Assembly: GCA_900767815.1 (NCBI GenBank) | Contig: CAAGAM010000042.1 | Span: 1-47,812 of the forward strand | Origin: Clostridia bacterium | Lineage (GTDB): Bacteria > Bacillota > Clostridia > Christensenellales > Borkfalkiaceae | Length of the DNA: 47,812 nt | Reading direction: 5' to 3' | In this document: piece by piece, positions 41,261-47,812 of the stretch | How the letters are laid out: every line of letters begins with the position of its first letter | Numbering within the stretch: the stretch's first letter is position 1 | Program-made: the position numbers and the translations under genes | Notes under the pieces: model-generated | What the model saw: only the letters and a program-made list of their open reading frames with translations | Database searches by the model: none | What the model was told of the DNA's origin: nothing

Positions 41261-44002
41261 TTAATCGTTGTTATCGTTGTTGTCGTTGTTTTCCGTCTTG
41301 TCTTCATCGTTGCCGTAATCATACGCTTCGTCCGTTGCGTCGGGAGCTTCGATGTTGTTCTTGGATGCTTTGCCGTTTCCTGCATATCTCTTGGATTTGT
41401 CGTAACCCTTAGTGTAGTAAGCAGTCTTTTTAGCTTTCTTCGATTTCTTATTCTTGGTTGCGACACGGACGATTACCGCAACGAGAGCCGCAAGCAATAC
41501 AACCGCGATGACTATCGAAATAATCTGAAGCCATGCGTAGTTTGCGGTGTTGTTAGAAGAAGAACCTTCGGAAGTCGATTCGGAAGTGCTTTCCGATGAC
41601 GACTCGTCTTTGTCTATAACGTAGTTGTCTGCGTCGATAGTATCGAAACGATAGAACATAACGGCTTTAGTCTGAGCGGCGTCTTTCAATGCCGCCGTAG
41701 CAACTAAAACGTCAGTCGTTTCGGTAACTTCAACTGCTTTGGTACGAGAAGAATCCTTTTTCGCGTCGTCTTCGTTCTTGTAGTGATAAGTCTTGGTAAC
41801 GCCTTCGGCAGTCTTTTCGAAAGCGTAGCGATCGGCGTCTGTCGAGTATGCGCTTACGAGAGTGTCATAATCGCTTGCGCCCGAATAAGTTGCGCCTTTA
41901 TCCGCTTTGCCTACGAGTGCGGTGCCTTCGCCTTCGAAACCGTATTGAAGAGAAAGGGTTTTGGCTTTGTTGCCCGTTCTTACGATGAAAGTGATTTCGG
42001 TGTAACCGTCACGACCTTTCATGCTGTCTTTGGTGACAACCGTGGACATTTCGTAAGCCTTTCCTTCAACGGTGATGCTTGCGATGCTTGCTTTTCCGTC
42101 GATAGAATCGGTGTTGTAGTCGATAAGTTTAACGAACGCCTCGCCGCTTAAAACTCTTATCTTAACGCTGAATTTATAAACGCTGTTCGCCGCAACGGTA
42201 ATCGGGTTCATGTAAATGTAACCGTTGTTTGCTTTGAATGCGATTGCCTGAACGTTTTTGTTTCCGTCGGGATAACCGCCGAGATAATCTGCTTTGAGCG
42301 CGGCTAACGCTTCGTTAAGACCGGGGACAACGTCGCTGCCGTATTTTCCGGCATATTTGCTGTTTGCGATAAGGCTCGAAACGTCGCCGCTCTTGCTGTA
42401 TCCGCCGCCGACGATTCTGTCGATATCGACGGGAAGGGGGTTTCCGTTCTTGTCTTCCGTAACGGCAGTGGTGGTGATATCGTAGCTGTCTTTATCTTCG
42501 TCTTCCTTATCGTCGTCTTTCGATACGTCGCTGTTATAGTCGCCGAGAAGAGTAACTTTGGTTCCGTTGTTGGAAGTGTCCGCAACGTCGTATTCTTCTT
42601 CGGTAAGTTTAACGACTTTGAAATCCTTGAATTCGGCTTTTCCGATGGGGAAGTCCGCATTGACGGAGGAATCGGCGGTAGGTCCGAACGAAATTTTAAG
42701 CTTGAACGACATCGAATCTCTGTTTGTGGTGAGATAGATAGCGTATCTTACGTCTTTTCCGTCCGTTGCGAAGCTGTCGAATCCGCCGTTTTCGGTATCT
42801 TTCGCACCGTCGAGAACTTTAACGGAAGCGTTCTTCGAATAGCTCTTTGCCGTTACGTTCGCGGTGAAGGAAACCATTATTCCTTTATAATCGGTCGTGT
42901 TGTCTTCGTCGTTATCTACGTATTTATCGAGATTGAACTGTGCCGTCGTGTAAGTGTAAGACGAACCGTATTCTCTCTTGACTTTCGAGAAGTCGATCGT
43001 GATCTTTCCGTTTTCAAGCGAAGCTTCGCCGAAAACGTCGCCTTTATTGTTGATATTGTAATCGTTCTGTTTGCCGGTTGCGCCTGCAAGAACGTCCGTA
43101 GCTTCGATTGCTTTTGCAAGGTCTGCCTTAACGGTGTAGTTCTTGGCGTTTACTGCGCTTGCGTCGACGGTTAAGGAGTCTGCCTTGGTTTCGCCGTTGT
43201 AGAGCTTAAGTTCCGCGGCTTCGGTTACGTCGTCGAATTTCGTTTTGCTTTCGTCCGTAACGGTATCTAAAACAACGTCGTCGAAATATGCGGTACCCGT
43301 GCAAGCTCTGAGCTTGTTGTCGCTCGAACCGTGTCCGAGACCTAAAACGACCTGATATTTTGTCGTTGCATAGTTATTCGGTCTTAAATAAATCGTATAC
43401 TGTTTCCATTCGCCCTGCGTATCGATATTGTCGATAACGGTAGCCGCGACGGAGTTTCCGACGGTGTTTTTAACCTGAATGTACGCGCCCGTTTTTACCG
43501 TTTCGCTCTCGTATCTGTTTGCGAGGTCTTTAGTGAAAACGCGAACGGTCAGAACGTAATCCTTACCGTATTCCGCAGTGAAAGTCGTCGAAGAAGTGAA
43601 GTATTGAGCCGCGCCTTCTCCCTCGGAGTTGGATTCGTTTTTAAGCATGAGAACTTTCGTTCCTTCGCCGTCGTGCTTAGCGTCTTTATAATCGTCCTTG
43701 GAAGTGTCTACAACACCGCCCTTGGTCGTGCCTACCGAAGTTTTCGTCCATTTGATGTTGGAAGAAGAATAATAAGGATAGGTTGCCGAATCCGGAACGT
43801 TAAGCTCGAAATTACCGTTGGCAATGGTCTGAGTATCTTTTACGGATTCGCTCTCGGACGTCGATTCCGATTCCGAAGTGCTTGAGGATTCGCTGTTATT
43901 GTTGCCGCAAGCCGTTGCGACGCACATGACGAGCGAAAGAACGAGCGCGGTCAGAAGCGTAAGGAACGCCTTGATGTTAAACTTGTTCTGAGTTTTGTTC
44001 AT
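41261..44002 (-). CDS. Large Ser/Glu-rich lipoprotein with C-terminal membrane helix
   Basis: A 913-residue protein of unknown family. The signal peptide ends in a lipobox VATAC (Cys about 32), then a Ser-Glu-Ser repeat linker. Two or three beta-rich domains follow that look like carbohydrate-binding or galactose-binding folds (for example GKDYVLTVRVFTKDLANRYE, and SVYKFSVKIRVLSGEAFVKL). A second Ser/Glu/Thr linker precedes a membrane helix at about 832-855 and a basic, then Asp/Asn-rich, cytoplasmic tail ending DNNDNND. Lipid anchor plus terminal helix would tether both ends of the extracellular part. AGAAAGGTGA precedes the ATG. Recruitment to surface glycans is an inference. Confidence 0.78.
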   Translation of the reverse strand: MNKTQNKFNIKAFLTLLTALVLSLVMCVATACGNNNSESSSTSESESTSESESVKDTQTIANGNFELNVPDSATYPYYSSSNIKWTKTSVGTTKGGVVDTSKDDYKDAKHDGEGTKVLMLKNESNSEGEGAAQYFTSSTTFTAEYGKDYVLTVRVFTKDLANRYESETVKTGAYIQVKNTVGNSVAATVIDNIDTQGEWKQYTIYLRPNNYATTKYQVVLGLGHGSSDNKLRACTGTAYFDDVVLDTVTDESKTKFDDVTEAAELKLYNGETKADSLTVDASAVNAKNYTVKADLAKAIEATDVLAGATGKQNDYNINNKGDVFGEASLENGKITIDFSKVKREYGSSYTYTTAQFNLDKYVDNDEDNTTDYKGIMVSFTANVTAKSYSKNASVKVLDGAKDTENGGFDSFATDGKDVRYAIYLTTNRDSMSFKLKISFGPTADSSVNADFPIGKAEFKDFKVVKLTEEEYDVADTSNNGTKVTLLGDYNSDVSKDDDKEDEDKDSYDITTTAVTEDKNGNPLPVDIDRIVGGGYSKSGDVSSLIANSKYAGKYGSDVVPGLNEALAALKADYLGGYPDGNKNVQAIAFKANNGYIYMNPITVAANSVYKFSVKIRVLSGEAFVKLIDYNTDSIDGKASIASITVEGKAYEMSTVVTKDSMKGRDGYTEITFIVRTGNKAKTLSLQYGFEGEGTALVGKADKGATYSGASDYDTLVSAYSTDADRYAFEKTAEGVTKTYHYKNEDDAKKDSSRTKAVEVTETTDVLVATAALKDAAQTKAVMFYRFDTIDADNYVIDKDESSSESTSESTSEGSSSNNTANYAWLQIISIVIAVVLLAALVAVIVRVATKNKKSKKAKKTAYYTKGYDKSKRYAGNGKASKNNIEAPDATDEAYDYGNDEDKTENNDNNDNND

Positions 44003-44176
44003 AAGTCACCTTTCTGAAGTTTTTAGCTTTGTCCGCATGCTATTTCACCTCTTCCGGAAACTGCGGGGTCGAACCGTTTTGCCGTTCGGAAACGAACCTT
44101 TATAATTTCGGATTATATAATGAAAAAGCGCACAAAAAGCGCGTGCGCGGACGCGACCATATATTTAGACCTTAAC

Positions 44177-44205
44177 ATTATACAATATTTGTCGGAAAAA
44201 TGCAA
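44177..44205 (-). promoter_or_regulatory. Promoter of the 913-residue lipoprotein gene
   Basis: On the minus strand TATAAT (44182-44177) lies 17 nt from TTGCAT (44205-44200), about 175 nt before the start codon. The rest of the 343-nt divergent gap (44003-44345) holds dispersed-repeat copy 3 and A+T-rich sequence. Confidence 0.6.
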
Positions 44206-44299
44206 TAATTATACGGCTAATATTAAAAATTTTTATGATTTAACGTAAAATATTTTCCGAGTTGGCGATAATAAGTTTATCACAAACGGGGATTTTGCC

Positions 44300-44328
44300 C
44301 GAAAATCGACTTATAGAGCCGTTTTTAC
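44300..44328. repeat. Dispersed intergenic repeat, partial copy 3
   Basis: CGAAAATCGACTTATAGAGC matches the first half of copies 1 and 2 with few changes; the second half is diverged. It lies 18 nt upstream of the first TauE-like gene. Confidence 0.35.
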
Positions 44329-44345
44329 ATAAAACGAGGATAAAA

Positions 44346-44714
44346 ATGACCGATAAAATCAAGAACGAAATATATCTTATTTTAACAGGCGCGGTGACGG
44401 GGCTTACCAACGGTTTTTTCGGAGGCGGCGGAGGAATGATAGTCGTTCCGCTGTTGACGATTTTGCTTAAACTCAAGCCGAAAATCGCCCATGCGACGGC
44501 AATAGCCGTAATTTTGCCGATAACCGTCGCGAGCGCGATAATTTATTTTTTAAACGGCGGTTTCGATTTTAAAACGGGTTTGCCTTCGGGGCTTGGCGTG
44601 ATAGTCGGCGGGGCGGCGGGAGCCTGGCTTTTAGGCAAACTTTCATCCCGGTGGATTGTTCGGCTTTTTGCCGTCGTTATGCTCGCGGCGGGCGTAAAAC
44701 TTCTGTTTTTTTAA
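44346..44714 (+). CDS. TauE/SafE-family permease, first half gene
   Basis: A 122-residue protein with about four membrane helices. TGLTNGFFGGGGGMIVVPLL is the signature of the N-terminal half of TauE/SafE anion exporters, which normally have about 250 residues and two homologous halves. The second half is encoded separately just downstream. ACGAGGAT precedes the ATG at 44346; the earlier frame start at 44262 lacks a site. Substrates in the family include sulfite and other organosulfur anions; none can be assigned here. Confidence 0.82.
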   Translation: MTDKIKNEIYLILTGAVTGLTNGFFGGGGGMIVVPLLTILLKLKPKIAHATAIAVILPITVASAIIYFLNGGFDFKTGLPSGLGVIVGGAAGAWLLGKLSSRWIVRLFAVVMLAAGVKLLFF

Positions 44715-44729
44715 ATTTTGCGAGGAAAA

Positions 44730-45113
44730 ATGATTAAAATAATTTTGTTGGCTCTTTCGGGAATAGCCGCCGGAGTCTTAGGCGGAATGGGTATGGGCGG
44801 AGGAACGATACTCATTCCTCTTCTCACGATTTTTTTTAACGTCGGGCAAAAAGAGGCGCAGGCGATAAATCTCGTCGCGTTCATTCCTATGGCGATAGTT
44901 TCCCTTGCCATTCATATAAAAAACAAAAGAGTTAAAAAAGAGGGGCTTTTATGGATAATCGTCCCCGCCGTTTTAACGTCCGTCGGCGGCGGGTTTGCCG
45001 CGCAAGCCGTCAACGGCGAAGTTTTAAAAAGAATTTTCGGCGGATTTCTGCTCCTTCTTTCGGTCGTTCAGTTCTTCTCCGAGGAGATAACCGAATTTAT
45101 CGCAAGGCATTGA
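44730..45113 (+). CDS. TauE/SafE-family permease, second half gene
   Basis: A 127-residue protein with about four helices. SGIAAGVLGGMGMGGGTILI is again a TauE/SafE half-repeat signature. It starts 15 nt after the first half gene with GCGAGGA before the ATG. The two likely form a heterodimeric transporter. It ends with a polar EEITEFIARH tail. Confidence 0.82.
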   Translation: MIKIILLALSGIAAGVLGGMGMGGGTILIPLLTIFFNVGQKEAQAINLVAFIPMAIVSLAIHIKNKRVKKEGLLWIIVPAVLTSVGGGFAAQAVNGEVLKRIFGGFLLLLSVVQFFSEEITEFIARH

Positions 45114-45217
45114 CGTTCTGTCTGTCGGTTGTTTTTTGAAATATTATTAAAGTTTATTGAAAATATGTATAAATTGCCTTTTAAGAGACAAAAACAGCCG
45201 TTTTTTCACGGGAACAA

Positions 45218-45247
45218 TCTGCACAATTAGACGGATATTCTGCACAA
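45218..45247. promoter_or_regulatory. Two 9-bp direct repeats with 21-bp period upstream of ppx
   Basis: TCTGCACAA occurs at 45218-45226 and 45239-45247, two helical turns apart. It lies just before a weak promoter-like sequence (TTTTCA at 45264, TAAAAT at 45287-45292). The layout suits binding of a dimeric regulator to one face of the DNA. Confidence 0.5.
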
Positions 45248-45360
45248 ATATGGCAAAACCCCCTTTTCAAATTCAAATTCTTGTGGTAAAATGAAATAGT
45301 ACAATTAGAAATACTTTTATATAAGTTTGTATTTAATACTTTATCAAAGAGGTCATGCAA

Positions 45361-46875
45361 TTGGAAAAAATAGGAATCATCGATTTAGGATCTAACACGG
45401 CGAGACTCGTAATCGTGGAAATGCTCGGAGACGGTCATTTCATAGTAATCGATCAGCTCAAAGAAGCCGTAAGAATCGGCAAAGACATGGAGAGAGACGG
45501 GTTTTTGAAACCGCAGAGAATTGCCGAAACGCTCAAAACGCTTAAGATGTTCAGAAAGCTTTGCGACGCTTACGGAATCGAAAAAATAATAGCCGTCGCA
45601 ACGGCGGCGGTGAGACGCGCAAAAAATCAAAGAAGCTTTTTAGACGAAGTCGCAACGACGACGGGTATCAAACTCCGCGTTTTAACGGCGGACGAGGAAG
45701 CCACTTACGTTTACAAAGGCGTAATCAATACGATGGATATCCCCAAGGGGCTTATCCTCGAAATCGGCGGCGGCTCGACGAAAATCGTTCAGTATAACAG
45801 AAAAAACCTCATTCATTACGAAACGCTTCCGTTCGGCGCGGTAACTCTCACGGAGCTTTTCCAGAACGACGGTATTCCGCCCGCAGAACAAGCGGCTAAA
45901 ATCGAAGAGTTTTTCACCGAGCAGCTTAAGAGGATAGAATGGCTTAAAGAAATCGATCCCGAAACAAGGCTTATCGGCGTGGGCGGTTCGTTCAGAAGTT
46001 TGTGCAAACTGAGCAAAATGGTAAAGAAAAGCCCTCTCAACACCGTGCATAACTATCGCATCGGCATAGAGGAGTTTACAAATCTTTACGATATGCTTAA
46101 AGTTCTCGATCTTGACAAAAAGAAGAGAATCAAAGGCATTTCCTCCTCGAGGGCGGATATTTTGCCGAGCGCGCTTGCCGCGATAAGCAGTTTTCTGAAA
46201 TATATGGGCTATCAGGAAGTAACCATTTCCGGTTGCGGGCTTCGCGAAGGAATCATGTTCAACTACGCTATGCCGATAACGATAGAAAAGCCGATAAGCG
46301 ACGTTTTAACTTACAGTCTGCAAACTTTGGTAAGGTTTTATAACTGCAATCAGAAACACGTCGAACATGTCGTGAACTTGTCCGTTCAGCTTTTCAAACA
46401 GCTTCGCGTGCTTCATAAATTTCCGAGACAGTATCTTAAAATACTCAAAGTCGTCGCGATGCTTCACGACGCGGGTGCGTCAATAAAATATTACGATTAT
46501 GAAAAGCACACGGCTTACATAATTTTAAACGCAAGCATTTACGGTCTTAGTACGAGAGAAATGGTTATGGCGGCGCTCGTCGCGTCCGCTCACGCGAACG
46601 ACGATCTTAACATGAGCGATATAGTCCGTTATAAAGCGTACGTATCCGAAGAGGATGTAGATGTGATCAGAAAGCTCGGAATAATGCTCAGAATCGCGGA
46701 AAGTTTAGACAGAAGCATGTCGTCATGTATTCTTTCCATAAACTGCGACGTTTTAGGCGATTCCGTCATAATGAAAACGGAAGTCGACGGCGACGCTTCT
46801 TTGGAAATCAAGGACGCGCTCAACGCTTTCTCCGATTTCAAGAGAATCTTCCACAAAAACCTTGAAATTCTTTAA
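45361..46875 (+). CDS. ppx: Ppx/GppA family phosphatase with HD-like C-terminal domain
   Basis: A 504-residue exopolyphosphatase/guanosine pentaphosphatase family protein. It would hydrolyse polyphosphate or pppGpp. The actin-like ATPase fold shows IIDLGSNTARLVI at the start and LILEIGGGSTKIV at about residue 135; the C-terminal half has an HD-type helical domain (MLHDAGASI). AAAGAGGT at 45346-45353 leaves only 1 nt before the ATG at 45355 but 7 nt before the TTG at 45361, so the TTG is preferred. It converges with the pyrophosphatase gene, both in phosphate metabolism. Confidence 0.9.
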   Translation: MEKIGIIDLGSNTARLVIVEMLGDGHFIVIDQLKEAVRIGKDMERDGFLKPQRIAETLKTLKMFRKLCDAYGIEKIIAVATAAVRRAKNQRSFLDEVATTTGIKLRVLTADEEATYVYKGVINTMDIPKGLILEIGGGSTKIVQYNRKNLIHYETLPFGAVTLTELFQNDGIPPAEQAAKIEEFFTEQLKRIEWLKEIDPETRLIGVGGSFRSLCKLSKMVKKSPLNTVHNYRIGIEEFTNLYDMLKVLDLDKKKRIKGISSSRADILPSALAAISSFLKYMGYQEVTISGCGLREGIMFNYAMPITIEKPISDVLTYSLQTLVRFYNCNQKHVEHVVNLSVQLFKQLRVLHKFPRQYLKILKVVAMLHDAGASIKYYDYEKHTAYIILNASIYGLSTREMVMAALVASAHANDDLNMSDIVRYKAYVSEEDVDVIRKLGIMLRIAESLDRSMSSCILSINCDVLGDSVIMKTEVDGDASLEIKDALNAFSDFKRIFHKNLEIL

Positions 46876-46884
46876 TAAAAACGT

Positions 46885-46919
46885 CCGCCGCGGAAAGTGA
46901 AGTTTCCGCGGCGGTTTTT
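46885..46919. terminator. Bidirectional terminator between ppx and ppa
   Basis: A perfect 12-bp stem CCGCCGCGGAAA / TTTCCGCGGCGG with a 6-nt loop, TTTTT on the plus strand and a U-rich tract (ACGTTTTT) on the minus strand. Confidence 0.9.
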
Positions 46920-46955
46920 AGGATTCGTTTTATTTGTTTTATACGTTATCGGAAT

Positions 46956-47507
46956 TTAATCGCCGAAGTCCGTTTTTTCGGGGAATTTTACCTTATAATC
47001 GGCTATTGCTTTTTCTATAATCGAAATGGCTTCGGTTTTGCCGATTACTTCCTTAACGGCGGTTTCCTTTCCTTCGAGGCTTTTATAAACGGAGAAGAAA
47101 TGGCGCATTTCGTCGAAGATATGCGAGGGAAGTTGAGTGAGGTCGGTGTATTTGTTATAGTTGGGGTCGGTAAACGGAATCGCGATGATTTTTTCGTCGT
47201 TCCTGCCGTTATCTATCATCGAAATCGCGCCGATAGGGTACGCTCTGCAAAGCGTGAGCGGTTCCAATGCCTCCGAGCAGAGGAGAAGCACGTCCAGAGG
47301 GTCTCCGTCGTCGCCGTAAGTTCTCGGGATAAATCCGTAATTTGCGGGATAGTGCGTGGAAGTGTATAAAATTCTGTCGAGAATGATAAGCCCCGTTTCT
47401 TTATCGAGTTCGTATTTTTTCTTGCTGCCCTTGCTTATCTCGATCACGCAGATAAAGTCTTCGGGTTTAATTCTTCTTGCCGCAATGTCGTGCCAGATGT
47501 TTGACAT
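46956..47507 (-). CDS. ppa: Inorganic pyrophosphatase, family I
   Basis: 183 residues, normal for soluble family I enzymes. It hydrolyses pyrophosphate to drive biosynthesis. The catalytic signature DGDPLDVL with its metal-binding Asp residues, and HYPANYGFIPRTYGDDGDPL around it, is clear. AAGGAG precedes the ATG on the minus strand. Confidence 0.96.
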   Translation of the reverse strand: MSNIWHDIAARRIKPEDFICVIEISKGSKKKYELDKETGLIILDRILYTSTHYPANYGFIPRTYGDDGDPLDVLLLCSEALEPLTLCRAYPIGAISMIDNGRNDEKIIAIPFTDPNYNKYTDLTQLPSHIFDEMRHFFSVYKSLEGKETAVKEVIGKTEAISIIEKAIADYKVKFPEKTDFGD

Positions 47508-47543
47508 TTTATATAACGCTCCTTAAAGTTTTAATACGCAGCT

Positions 47544-47572
47544 ATTATATACCATGTTCCGATAAAAAGCAA
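47544..47572 (-). promoter_or_regulatory. Promoter of the pyrophosphatase gene
   Basis: On the minus strand TATAAT (47549-47544) lies 17 nt from TTGCTT (47572-47567), with a leader of about 30 nt. Confidence 0.65.
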
Positions 47573-47674
47573 CGAAATTTATATAACATTTCAAGATATT
47601 TATAAAATGTTTTATAAGGGTAAGAATCGTTCGATAATTTTTTTATAAAAAAACAAAAAAGCGATATAAAATCC

Positions 47675-47703
47675 TTTACAAAAGAGAAATAATCTGTTAA
47701 AAT
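47675..47703 (+). promoter_or_regulatory. Promoter of tRNA-Val
   Basis: TTTACA at 47675-47680 and TAAAAT at 47698-47703, 17-nt spacer, 14 nt before the tRNA. Confidence 0.7.
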
Positions 47704-47717
47704 AAACGAGCAACTTC

Positions 47718-47794
<77 letters not shown>

Positions 47795-47812
47795 ATACGA
47801 AAACGGCACGCA

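Noticed and set aside
41783..42151. 122-codon plus-strand frame within the 913-residue lipoprotein gene
   Set aside because: Reverse-strand shadow with skewed Cys/Val/Phe composition and no start site.

Overview
The window looks like chromosomal DNA of an uncultured, probably gut-dwelling member of the Clostridia (Bacillota). Supporting signs are strong AGGAGG-type ribosome-binding sites, a zinc-type S14 and a four-cysteine S4, the Gram-positive gene order tmk-holB-ricT-trmN6-rsmI, and lipoprotein signal peptides. Assignment below class level is a guess; Ser-Glu-Ser-rich lipoproteins and short A+T-rich intergenic regions would suit a Christensenellales-like lineage.

Layout. (1) 133-6056: a copper P-type ATPase with a fused C-terminal chaperone-like domain, an EF-G paralogue and a 1-phosphofructokinase-type sugar kinase. 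(2) 6057-12660: an accessory island. It holds three 22-nt repeats at an exact 41-nt period before a DUF4143 ATPase, a RhuM remnant, and a divergent XRE regulator facing an operon of SPFH-SHOCT protein, membrane/coil protein, frameshifted DUF1413 gene, and zinc-ribbon/LRR/CFI-box protein. (3) 12778-28640: the S10-spc-alpha ribosomal superoperon, rpsJ to rplQ, including secY, adk, map, infA, rpmJ and rpoA. It is preceded by a sigma-A-type promoter and a 250-nt leader that contains an intrinsic-terminator-like hairpin. (4) 29248-33351: a 1367-residue lipoprotein-like membrane protein. (5) 33520-39430: greA, a membrane-anchored unknown protein, tmk, holB, ricT, a 56-residue ferredoxin, trmN6-like and rsmI. 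(6) 39531-45113: an LRR lipoprotein, a YfbR-type nucleotidase, a 913-residue Ser/Glu-rich lipoprotein on the minus strand and two half-size TauE/SafE permease genes. (7) 45361-47794: a Ppx/GppA phosphatase, a convergent inorganic pyrophosphatase and tRNA-Val(GAC).

How the parts work together. Most of the window is translation and growth machinery: ribosomal proteins, IF-1, methionine aminopeptidase, SecY, RNA polymerase alpha, GreA, the clamp-loader delta-prime subunit, thymidylate kinase and rRNA/tRNA methylation. The accessory island separates the sugar kinase from the ribosomal superoperon, in the place where many relatives carry rpsL-rpsG-fusA-tuf. The operon at 8431-12657, apparently controlled by the XRE protein, is my best candidate for a poorly described system: an SPFH scaffold, a membrane partner and a large zinc-ribbon repeat protein, loosely reminiscent of the Bacillus YdjGHI envelope-stress proteins.

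Limits. All family calls come from reading translated sequence by eye; no database search or folding program was run. Promoters, terminators and RNA structures are judged by consensus match and hand pairing.
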